Shown: one piece after another, positions 1-7,611 of the stretch
Layout: each line of letters begins with the position of its first letter
Position numbering within the stretch: the stretch's first letter is position 1
Assembly (NCBI RefSeq): GCF_014269285.1
Contig: NZ_JACOAF010000008.1
Location: 124,001-188,000, forward strand
From: Rufibacter sediminis
GTDB lineage: Bacteria > Bacteroidota > Bacteroidia > Cytophagales > Hymenobacteraceae
Reading direction: 5' to 3'
Length of the DNA stretch: 64,000 bases
Position numbers and translations under genes: made by a program
Notes under the pieces: generated by a model
The model's input: only the letters and a program-made list of their open reading frames with translations
Told to the model about the DNA's origin: nothing
Databases searched by the model: none

Positions 1-7
1 ACCTATA

Positions 8-997
8 CTACAGACGCTTCGCAATGGAATTGAGCTCCGGTAAAACTTTCTCACCGAAGAACTCAATGTATTGCTCCTGTTTCAGGTTCACGTTGTGCAG
101 GTGTAATTGGGTGAAGCCAAGTTCCAAGTCTTTGGCCAGCCAGTCAAGGTGTTCCTGGGCGCTGTCTGAGATACGTACGTGCGGCTCCAGCTCGTCGGGT
201 TTGACCATGCTGCCCGCCGCATCGAATCCCTGCAACGTAGGGATGTCTGAGAGGAGAGAGGAGGGGAAGACGTTGTTTTTCCATTGCTCATGAGCGCCTT
301 GGCGAGCCATTTCCCTGGACGTGTCATACGACAACTGAACTTTCAGGTGCATGGGCTTTCCCTCACCGCCTCCTCTGTGGAAAGCGTCCACCATTTTTTG
401 TAACTCCTGGGGAGGCTTGGAGATGGTGATCATGCCATCGGCCCAGCTGCCTACCCATTCGGCGGTTTCTGGAGTGATGGCAGCGCCAAGGACCGGAGGC
501 ATGTACTCAGGCAGCGTGTACAGTTTGGCGTATTCCACGTCCACCAGGCCTTTGTGCGTCACGGTTTCTCCCCGCCAAAGCGCGCGCATGATGTCTACGC
601 AGAGTTTAAGCCGATCATTCCTTTCCTGTTTATTGGGCCATTTCTGTCCGGTGATGCGCTCGTTCAGAAACTGCCCGCTGCCTGCCGCCAGAAAGAACCG
701 GTGCGGAAACATCTCGCACAACGTGGCTACCTTCTGCGCCGCCACTGCCGGATGGTACCGCTGCCCCGGCGCCGAAACCACCCCGAAAGGAAGGGAAGTA
801 GCCTGCATGGCTGCCCCCAACCAACTCCAGGCATACCCACTTTCGCCCTGATTTTCACTCCAAGGATAGAAATGATCGGAGGAAAGAATATTGCCGAAGC
901 CGGCCTGTTCTGCCTTCTGAACCAAGGTGATTAAATGGCTGGGCTTGAACTGCTCATGGGAAGCATGGTAACCAATGGTGATGTCTTTATTAGGCAT
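8..997 (-). CDS. TIGR03885-type LLM-class flavin oxidoreductase
   Basis: A 329-residue luciferase-like (LLM) monooxygenase-fold protein. The reading frame is open upstream, but homology-like sequence begins at MPNKDITIGYHASHEQF, so I place the start at the ATG at 995-997 rather than further upstream. Residues such as SSDHFYPW and the AAGSGQFLNERITG stretch fit the bacterial F420/FMN-dependent luciferase-like fold. The overall pattern matches the family called probable non-F420 flavinoid oxidoreductase (TIGR03885), expected to use FMN. The substrate is unknown. It is soluble, with no signal peptide, and seems to be transcribed alone leftwards. Confidence 0.8.
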   Translation of the reverse strand: MPNKDITIGYHASHEQFKPSHLITLVQKAEQAGFGNILSSDHFYPWSENQGESGYAWSWLGAAMQATSLPFGVVSAPGQRYHPAVAAQKVATLCEMFPHRFFLAAGSGQFLNERITGQKWPNKQERNDRLKLCVDIMRALWRGETVTHKGLVDVEYAKLYTLPEYMPPVLGAAITPETAEWVGSWADGMITISKPPQELQKMVDAFHRGGGEGKPMHLKVQLSYDTSREMARQGAHEQWKNNVFPSSLLSDIPTLQGFDAAGSMVKPDELEPHVRISDSAQEHLDWLAKDLELGFTQLHLHNVNLKQEQYIEFFGEKVLPELNSIAKRL

Positions 998-1321
998 GTG
1001 GCATCTTGAATGTGAAGAATTCGGTGTAGAAACGTGTCCCTTCCTTTTACCTGAATTGCAGCATTCATGGGTTAACCCAAAATGGGAATATGCTATGCGA
1101 GCAAAAGAGAAGCGGAAACTAAATTCTAGTTTTAGAACGGCTTTCTGCAAAGCAGGTTTGATGGATAAGTTAAAGTTTTCCTGCACATTAGTGCAGGAAG
1201 GGAAGTTGCCGTGCATTTGGAATGCATACGGCCAACAAAGCATCGGTTTTAAGCATGTTTTCAGAAAATAAGCTTAAAACCGACGGATAATAAAGTAATG
1301 TGCTTAAAAGGTTACCGTTGG
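998..1321. other. Intergenic gap
   Basis: No convincing gene. It contains one palindrome copy at 1244-1282 just downstream of the minus-strand DUF2236 gene, and presumably the promoter of the oxidoreductase to the left. An open frame runs through part of it but lacks family-like sequence. Confidence 0.6.
1244..1282. repeat. Dispersed GTTTT-palindrome, copy 1
   Basis: Imperfect palindrome with perfect outer arms CGGTTTTAAGC and GCTTAAAACCG and a centre containing TTTTCAGAAAA. It lies about 40 nt past the stop of the minus-strand gene at 1322-2086, a terminator-like position. Confidence 0.75.
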
Positions 1322-2086
1322 TTACGCGGGCGCTTGATCCAGATCCTTGATTTCTTTCTTGTAGGCGGAAGGTAAAATGATGGATTTCAAAAACCAATCT
1401 AACTTGAGATTCCGACTGATTTTGTAACCCTGCAGCAGGGGAGAGATAAGTGAGGTTTTCCGGAAGCCTAATAATGCCTTAACCCGCTCTGGAACCACCA
1501 GGATTTGAGCCTCTAGTAATAACCTGTACCGCACAGTGCCTAAATGTTTTTGATATTGTTTAAACAAATCATGCGTAAAATGGCTCACCACAAGATCTTG
1601 CTGTAAGTGCTCTTCCCGCATTCGTATCCATTCTGGGTAGGTGATTGGCAGGCCCGTCAGCCCCATCCGGTCGCCTACTCGGTAGAAAACTTCGAAGACT
1701 TCGGCTTTCTCCTCCTCTGTGAGGACTCTTTCCAGCACTTCAAACGAACGGATGGAGTAGTCAATCAGCATAAAGAGCACATCGCGGTAGGCCCAATCCG
1801 GAATGGAAGCTCCGCGTTTGGCCTCCACCGCTCCATGAATACTTGCCATCTTGTCAATAGTCCTGTGCGCCACATCCATGGACGAAAATACGATCTGCCG
1901 GGCATACGCCACGGTAGAGAATAGCCGACCTAACGGATCGGCGGGTAATCGGCCGGTAAAGTAAAGCCAGTCCACCGCTTTGTTTAAGGCAAATTCCGCT
2001 GAAGAGCCCGCGAATATGAAGAGGACTGTATCTCCTTTCCCCCAAATCTCCCTAACCACAGATCCTTGTTCTACAAAATAGTGCAT
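1322..2086 (-). CDS. Oxygenase MpaB family (DUF2236) protein
   Basis: A 254-residue protein resembling the DUF2236 / MpaB / latex-clearing-protein catalytic domain. Family members are heme-dependent oxygenases or ER-bound oxygenases. Visible features are the N-terminal REIWGKGDTVLFIFAGSSAE region, the AYARQIVFSSMDVAHRTIDKMASIHG helix, and the WAYRDVLFMLIDYSIRSFEVL segment typical of the helical bundle. There is no signal peptide. The true substrate cannot be told from sequence, and I have not confirmed the heme ligands. A single gene, with a palindrome (1244-1282) downstream. Confidence 0.75.
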   Translation of the reverse strand: MHYFVEQGSVVREIWGKGDTVLFIFAGSSAEFALNKAVDWLYFTGRLPADPLGRLFSTVAYARQIVFSSMDVAHRTIDKMASIHGAVEAKRGASIPDWAYRDVLFMLIDYSIRSFEVLERVLTEEEKAEVFEVFYRVGDRMGLTGLPITYPEWIRMREEHLQQDLVVSHFTHDLFKQYQKHLGTVRYRLLLEAQILVVPERVKALLGFRKTSLISPLLQGYKISRNLKLDWFLKSIILPSAYKKEIKDLDQAPA

Positions 2087-2357
2087 CCTTCTCTTCTTTC
2101 TACTGAATGCTTGATTTTCACTGATATCTTACTTGATAAACTACGCAACGAGATACGTGGTGCATTGTAATGAAGTGGCGCTTTAGTCTTTTTAACGCAC
2201 TCACATAGACGAGAGAACTTATTAAAAAATAAATAAGTTACAAGTCCTTTATTAAGGTAGGTTTCATTGTGATCCTCTATAGGTCCCCGTACCTTTGACA
2301 ACTGAAAACAAAGCCATACTTCTATACAGCTAAAAATACTGTTATTTTATACCAATT

Positions 2358-3182
2358 TTGAATTCTTACACGTCAAAATCACTTCCTGAAATAGATTTAT
2401 GTGTTCTCATTCCCTGTTACAACAATCAGGAAGGCCTAATCAAGTCTCTTCAGAGTATCGTTTATAAGCCGGAGAAACTCTGGGTTTTAATTGTGGATGA
2501 CGGAAGCTTGATGCCTGTCCAAGAGGAAGCAATCGCCTCAACAGGAATTAGTTTTCGCTTTCACGTCATCAGGTTGTACAAGAACGAAGGTATCACCCAT
2601 GCCTTAAACACCGGTTTGCAATGGATTGAAGATCACCTGCAGACGCGCTTCGTAGCAAGGCTAGATTGTGGAGATCTCTGCCACCAGGAGAGGTTTTTCA
2701 AGCAAGTGAAGTTTCTAGATGAAAATACCCAGGTAGGTTTATTGGGAAGTTGGTGTGAGTTTCATAATCCGCAAACAGGTTTGAAATACGCCTATACCAC
2801 TCCTTTGGAGCATGCCTCTATTCTCTCGGAAATGCACTTCAGGAACGTATTCATCCATCCCACAGTTGTGTTCAGATCAGAGCTTATTAAAGAGACGGGA
2901 AAATATCCAATAGAATATCCCTATGTAGAGGATTATGCCCTATTTTTTAAAATGTTGCACAAAACCAAGGGCGCTATCTTAAACGACTTTTTAGTAACCT
3001 GTGAGTTAAACCCGAAGGGCATTTCTCTATCTAACCGGAAGGAACAATTATTTGGTAGACGAAGCGTTGTGTCTGACTACGGAGTCTTTGCTTTTAAAAA
3101 GATTGCGGGTGAGTTTAAGTTGTTGTTCCTGAGTTTTTTACCATATGGACTTGTTCATTTGGTAAAAAGTAAGCTGAGTTAA
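2358..3182 (+). CDS. Family 2 glycosyltransferase
   Basis: A 274-residue GT-A fold glycosyltransferase. DLCVLIPCYNNQEGL at residues 13-27 and VLIVDDGS form the nucleotide-sugar site, and ARLDCGDLCH replaces the usual DxD/DADD metal motif. No transmembrane segments, so probably a cytosolic or peripheral enzyme that adds a sugar to a lipid-linked glycan. The frame starts with TTG at 2358 and no ATG precedes the catalytic domain, so a TTG start is likely. First gene of the AT-rich polysaccharide island; the donor sugar is unknown. Confidence 0.85.
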   Translation: MNSYTSKSLPEIDLCVLIPCYNNQEGLIKSLQSIVYKPEKLWVLIVDDGSLMPVQEEAIASTGISFRFHVIRLYKNEGITHALNTGLQWIEDHLQTRFVARLDCGDLCHQERFFKQVKFLDENTQVGLLGSWCEFHNPQTGLKYAYTTPLEHASILSEMHFRNVFIHPTVVFRSELIKETGKYPIEYPYVEDYALFFKMLHKTKGAILNDFLVTCELNPKGISLSNRKEQLFGRRSVVSDYGVFAFKKIAGEFKLLFLSFLPYGLVHLVKSKLS

Positions 3183-3524
3183 AGGAGACGTGGAAATTAA
3201 TTTTGTCTTAGATCTTGGTGTTAAACCCGTAATTAAATGTGAGATCTCTCTACTAATAGATTTTCACCATAAAGAAGTGATTTGATAAAATTATAGTATT
3301 TCAATCTTTGCTTATGATCTGAAAGCGTATAAACGCATGACTGAAATAGATATTAAATAATCTTTCTATTCTAAATAGGGTTAAAATCATTTCAACAGGT
3401 CTGTACAGTATAGGAACAGTCTAAATAGTAGTCAGCCAATTTTAATATATTATTTATAGTTATATTTGCTTCATATAGTAGTGAAGAGTTAATGGTAACT
3501 ATTAGTGCTGAACCCCCCAGGCTA
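3183..3524. other. AT-rich intergenic gap, likely promoter region
   Basis: No gene seen. It separates the first GT2 gene from the rest of the polysaccharide operon and carries a candidate Bacteroidota promoter element (TATATTTG, 3461-3468). Confidence 0.5.
3461..3468 (+). promoter_or_regulatory. Candidate sigma-ABfr -7 box
   Basis: TATATTTG matches the Bacteroidota -7 consensus TAnnTTTG and sits 24-57 nt before the two possible starts of the GT4 gene. No clear -33 TTG was found at the usual distance, so the call is tentative. Confidence 0.35.
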
Positions 3525-4649
3525 ATGAAGATAGTACACATAATAGAGCCTTTTGCTTCTGGAGTAGCAGTTTTTGTAAAGTCCCTTACAGAGACAATGC
3601 CCGAAGACCTGCATATCGTCATTCATGGCGAGCGGAAGCAAGTCATGTCTGCCAAAGAGGTGAAGCGAATCTTCCCTAAGCAGAACGTGCGCTTCATCCG
3701 GTGGAAATCTGTTCAACGTTCCATCAATCCCTTCAAAGATTTTCGTGCGTTCACAGAACTGCACAACATTCTTAAAAGACTTTCCCAGAAAGGGTTTGTG
3801 GATGCAGTGCATTTGCATTCCTCTAAAAGTGGTTTCTTGGGAAGACTCGCCTGCAGGTTTGCTGGAATCAAGAATGTAGTCTATACTCCAAACGGAGCTC
3901 CATTCCTATCAGGCAGTAATCCCTTTACGAACTTTCTATTTAAACAAATTGAAAGATTTGGAAATAAAGTCGGCGGGAAAGTTGTTTGCTGCTCCGCGTC
4001 CGAGCTAGCTGAATATCAAAAGATAGGTATTGACGCAAGTTTTATCAACAACGGAGTTTCCCTAAAAGAAACTGCCCCGCTAAGTTCACCGCGCGGCAAA
4101 AAGGATAAATTTCAAGTAATTACCACAGGTCGGATAGAGGAGCAAAAGAATCCCGCCTTATTTAATGCTATTGCTTCATTTTTTGAGGACTACGATCAGA
4201 TAGAATTCATTTGGGCTGGTGACGGGAAGGATAGAGCTGTATTGACTTCAAAAAATATCACAGTCACTGGTTGGCAAGACGCAAGCTCCATCAAGGAACT
4301 GGTCAGCCAGTCCGACGTGTTTATTTCCACTTCTTTGTTTGAGGGTCTTTCTTTTAGTGTCTTGGAAGCACTTGCCTTGAAAAAGCCAGTCTTGTTGAGC
4401 GAATGTGTAGGAAATGCAGATATCATCATGACCGGTTTAAATGGAGACGTATTCAATACTGAAACAGAAGCAATCGTTAAAATTCTGAACTACTTCAACA
4501 ATCAGGAGATGCTGGAAGTAATGGGCGAATATTCTTTTGAGGTCTGCAGTGATAAATTTAATGTGGACTCCAACTTCAAGCATTATAGAAAGGCTTATCA
4601 AATGGATGAAGGGCAAAAGGAACATATTCCTTTGATTGGAGTAGCATGA
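3525..4649 (+). CDS. Family 4 glycosyltransferase
   Basis: A GT-B fold glycosyltransferase of about 374 residues. The N-terminal Rossmann half starts MKIVHIIEPFASGVAVFVKSL, and the C-terminal half holds GRIEEQKNPALFNAIASF and the EX7E-like stretch STSLFEGLSFSVLEALALKKPV that contacts the nucleotide sugar. I chose the ATG at 3525 because the family pattern begins there; an ATG 33 nt upstream is in frame. Cytosolic, probably adding a sugar during capsule or O-antigen assembly. Head of the operon that runs to the ABC exporter. Confidence 0.85.
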   Translation: MKIVHIIEPFASGVAVFVKSLTETMPEDLHIVIHGERKQVMSAKEVKRIFPKQNVRFIRWKSVQRSINPFKDFRAFTELHNILKRLSQKGFVDAVHLHSSKSGFLGRLACRFAGIKNVVYTPNGAPFLSGSNPFTNFLFKQIERFGNKVGGKVVCCSASELAEYQKIGIDASFINNGVSLKETAPLSSPRGKKDKFQVITTGRIEEQKNPALFNAIASFFEDYDQIEFIWAGDGKDRAVLTSKNITVTGWQDASSIKELVSQSDVFISTSLFEGLSFSVLEALALKKPVLLSECVGNADIIMTGLNGDVFNTETEAIVKILNYFNNQEMLEVMGEYSFEVCSDKFNVDSNFKHYRKAYQMDEGQKEHIPLIGVA

Positions 4650-4682
4650 TCATTTTACAGGATATTATTTAAGATTACATAG

Positions 4683-5048
4683 ATGAGAAATACCTTATTA
4701 CTTCATGATTTCACTTCAAAACCAGACCCTATAGAGGATATTAATAAATCCTTAAAGGCAATTCAACAGCAGTTGCTTTCTGAAATAGCCTATAAACAAG
4801 ATGTTATATCTGCTAAAGATAAAGAAATAGCTACGTTAAAAGAGGAGCTGAGGTGTAGTCATGAGGCCATTGAGATTCTTGAAAAAAAAATCCAAGAAGT
4901 TGAGAGAAAAAACGAAGGGAACAAACAGCTTAATAAGAAATTGATTAATGAAGTGGTTAGGAGACAGCAGGATATAGAATGGTATAAGCGAACGTACGAA
5001 CGTCGTAGTTTTTTAGGGATGCTGAAGGAGAAAGTATTAAAACGCTGA
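4683..5048 (+). CDS. Coiled-coil protein with WYxRTYE tail
   Basis: A 121-residue protein with no recognised enzyme domain. Residues about 20-95 are charged heptad-like helix (coiled coil), and the C-terminus reads DIEWYKRTYERRSFLGMLKE, ending in KVLKR. A very similar tail ends the 308-residue protein encoded at 5790-6716. It may be an assembly or scaffold partner of the glycosyltransferases, or the remnant of a longer protein that carried the tail. No signal peptide and no membrane segment. Function is inferred only from its position between glycosyltransferase genes. Confidence 0.65.
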   Translation: MRNTLLLHDFTSKPDPIEDINKSLKAIQQQLLSEIAYKQDVISAKDKEIATLKEELRCSHEAIEILEKKIQEVERKNEGNKQLNKKLINEVVRRQQDIEWYKRTYERRSFLGMLKEKVLKR

Positions 5049-5098
5049 TTTGTTTAATTATTTTAAATGCCTCTTTTATAAACTAATTTTTGTAGATA

Positions 5099-5806
5099 AT
5101 GATTAGCGTTCTTTTGCATCTCTATTATCCTGAATCAGTAAAGACTGTTTTGCCACAAATAAGTAAGGATTTTTTAGTAGGGAATAAGCTTTATATTAAC
5201 CTAGTTAATAATGCACCTTTCGATGAAAGTGCCTTTGATAATTTTGATAATTTAACGCTGTTAAAAAGTTCTAATGTAGGTAAGGATATTGGAGGTAAAC
5301 TTGTTTTAATTGATTCTCTCCTGACTATGCAGGATAATAGCAAGTTTTGGGTTTTTCTTCATGATAAGAATAGTCCTCATACAACAACAGGTAAATTCTG
5401 GAGGGATTCTTTATTTTCAATTATTGATATCAAAAATAAAGAATCTATTTTGAAGAAGATGGAGAGTAATAATGTTAGTGTTGTTACTCATAAAAATTAT
5501 ATAATGAATGAATGGGATGCTCAGCAAAATAAATTCAAAACGATAAATAATGATAAAATTTTAGAATTAAAGAGTAAATATCAAATTAATCCTTCTTCTT
5601 ATGAATTTGCTGCTGGTACTATGTTTTGGGCGAAAAGTGATCCCTTAAAAAACTTTTTCAGTAAGTATAGTCCACTTGAAATTAGATCCACTTTAGAAAA
5701 AGGTAATGTTTTAGATCATCATTTTGGAACAAATGCCCACTCATGGGAACGACTTCTAAGTTGGATTGCATTAGGAGAAACAAAAAAAATTGAAGGAATT
5801 GGATAA
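5099..5806 (+). CDS. RgpF-like rhamnan synthesis protein
   Basis: A 235-residue protein resembling rhamnan synthesis protein F (RgpF, PF05045), which acts in polyrhamnose and related polysaccharide assembly. The marks are NVGKDIGGKLVLIDSLL near residues 59-75, the HDKNSPH block near 92, and AAGTMFWAKSDPLKNFF near 170, all typical of this group. It is shorter than classical RgpF, which carries an extra domain, so only the RgpF core is present. Its end overlaps the next gene by 17 nt, which suggests translational coupling. Specificity unknown. Confidence 0.7.
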   Translation: MISVLLHLYYPESVKTVLPQISKDFLVGNKLYINLVNNAPFDESAFDNFDNLTLLKSSNVGKDIGGKLVLIDSLLTMQDNSKFWVFLHDKNSPHTTTGKFWRDSLFSIIDIKNKESILKKMESNNVSVVTHKNYIMNEWDAQQNKFKTINNDKILELKSKYQINPSSYEFAAGTMFWAKSDPLKNFFSKYSPLEIRSTLEKGNVLDHHFGTNAHSWERLLSWIALGETKKIEGIG

Positions 5807-6716
5807 TTTATTTAAAAATATCTATTTAGATATTACGCCAGAAATAGCTTATTCTTTACTGAATGGTAAAGAATATCTTAATTCTACCTTAGCTATACAT
5901 TTGCCCGAAAATGAGGAAATTTTTATTCAATTATATAGCGGAATTGCAAATAAAGGTAATAATTCAATAACCTTTGTTTTGTCTTCAGGAGAAAAGCCTA
6001 TAAGCCTTCTGATCTTTATGACAAGATTCTTTTTTCTTAAGAATTATTGCTTTAAGAATAACTCTCCTGTCATCGTGCTTAAAGGGGAGGTGAATGAAGT
6101 CAATGTCAAGTTCCTAAATAATTGGTGCTTTACTCATGGGTACGATGAGCCAGTTTATTGTGAGATCATTGATTCTTTAAAAAATAAAGCTAGTGATGAG
6201 GATAGCTTGCTTTACATTCCTTCGGTTTCAAACGAAGTATTTTTTTCTAATTTCTTTGAAAAGGTAATTGCTCTTGAATGGTTATCTCAAAAAATTTTAT
6301 TACCAATTTCTTCATTAGAAGATTGGGAATATGTCAGTAGTTGCTTCAAGGATTTATCAAGGCTTTTGCAAGATAAATATCCAGGTGTTTTATTTGTTTT
6401 AGAAACACTAGCAAGATTTGAGAGTGAGAAGAAAAAAAATGAAACAATAATTAGGTTTCAGGAAATAGAAATCAATAATCATAAACTGTATAATAGTTTG
6501 CTGAGAGGCTCTTTGCCAGAGTCCAATTATAATACTTCTTCAATGTCACATTTCTCTTCAGATGATGTTGAGAAAATCAAAAGAGATTGTTCAAGGCTTT
6601 TTGTTGAGATTGGTAAACTAAGGAATGATCTTGCATGGTACAGAAGAACCTATGAAGAAAGAAGTGTTCTGGGAATTGTCAAAGAAAGGCTGCTTAAAAG
6701 AGTTAAAAACAGGTGA
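5790..6716 (+). CDS. Unknown polysaccharide-island protein A (tandem paralogue)
   Basis: A 308-residue protein with no family I can name. It shares a core with the next gene: QLYSG/RLYSA, then RFFFLKNY, then a PVI-L-G strand, then LNNWC/LNSWC. That core vaguely recalls the KP-fliY...W part of WbsX-type proteins, a weak resemblance only. The C-terminus has a coiled helix and ends DLAWYRRTYEERSVLGIVKE followed by RLLKRVKNR, like the 121-residue protein upstream. It starts with TTG inside the preceding gene. Probably works in glycan assembly, judged by context. Confidence 0.6.
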   Translation: MKELDNLFKNIYLDITPEIAYSLLNGKEYLNSTLAIHLPENEEIFIQLYSGIANKGNNSITFVLSSGEKPISLLIFMTRFFFLKNYCFKNNSPVIVLKGEVNEVNVKFLNNWCFTHGYDEPVYCEIIDSLKNKASDEDSLLYIPSVSNEVFFSNFFEKVIALEWLSQKILLPISSLEDWEYVSSCFKDLSRLLQDKYPGVLFVLETLARFESEKKKNETIIRFQEIEINNHKLYNSLLRGSLPESNYNTSSMSHFSSDDVEKIKRDCSRLFVEIGKLRNDLAWYRRTYEERSVLGIVKERLLKRVKNR

Positions 6717-6731
6717 TATTTAAAGTGAAAG

Positions 6732-7601
6732 GTGTCAAAAAGCGAAGAAGTGGAGAATTTATTGCAGAATCTTAGTATATTAATGAAAGCTGAGACTATT
6801 TTAGAAGAATTTTCCTACTTCTCTTCTTCTAAAATAGATTTTGCCATTGAACTCCCGACCAAAAAAGGTGTATTGGATAGGTTGTACTCCGCGTTAGCCG
6901 GAGTAAGGAAACCCCTAAATAATAAGTTCTTCTTTGTGATGAATGGACTTGGTGAGTTATCCTCTTCTTATATTGAAAGTTTAGGAAGGTTTTTCTTTTT
7001 AAAAAATTATAAACTCTCAAGTGTAAGTACACCAGTTATACTGTTATTAAATGGTAGCTCTAGTTTAAATAATGAGATACTTAACTCTTGGTGTATCTCT
7101 CAGAGTTTGTTTAAACCTAAAGTTATAAACTACACTATAGCAGAGCCTGAAACCTTAGATAAAGACATTTCTTATTTAGAAGAGACAGATTTTAGAAATT
7201 TTGTTGACTTTGATTCTCTTCCTGAATCTACTGTTATTAAGCGCTTATTGCAACCTACAATAATCAGAATAAATAACTTTGAAAGTTATCTTGAATTAAT
7301 GGATGTTTTCAAGAAGCATGAATTGTCGATTGCTAACAAATATCCTAATGCTATTGCATTGGTGAAATATACGTCAAAGTTAGAAGGTGAAATTTTTTTG
7401 TGCCGCATTTCTATTTCTTACTTGCAGAATGAATCTACGTTCTTAAAAATGTTCAATGAATTGCTCCGAACTAATAATGAATCTCAAACCATTTTAAAAT
7501 TTTATAATGAACAATACGAGGTTCTGCCTTTGTGGTATAAAAGATTTGGGCATATAATTAAAATATTATCAGGTAAGAGGAAATTAAAATTTCCCTTTTA
7601 A
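6732..7601 (+). CDS. Unknown polysaccharide-island protein B (tandem paralogue)
   Basis: A 289-residue protein, paralogous to its upstream neighbour through residues about 45-135: RLYSALAGV, GRFFFLKNYKLSS, TPVILLLNGSSSLNNEI, and NSWCISQSLFKP. Its C-terminal part has diverged but retains LWYKRFGHIIKI, a decayed version of the WYxRTYE tail. The start is GTG at 6732, with a 15-nt gap from the previous stop. No signal peptide or membrane helix. A tandem duplication within a glycan operon suggests two related substrates or a heteromeric complex; both are inference. Confidence 0.6.
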   Translation: MSKSEEVENLLQNLSILMKAETILEEFSYFSSSKIDFAIELPTKKGVLDRLYSALAGVRKPLNNKFFFVMNGLGELSSSYIESLGRFFFLKNYKLSSVSTPVILLLNGSSSLNNEILNSWCISQSLFKPKVINYTIAEPETLDKDISYLEETDFRNFVDFDSLPESTVIKRLLQPTIIRINNFESYLELMDVFKKHELSIANKYPNAIALVKYTSKLEGEIFLCRISISYLQNESTFLKMFNELLRTNNESQTILKFYNEQYEVLPLWYKRFGHIIKILSGKRKLKFPF

Positions 7602-7611
7602 GTACAGTAAT

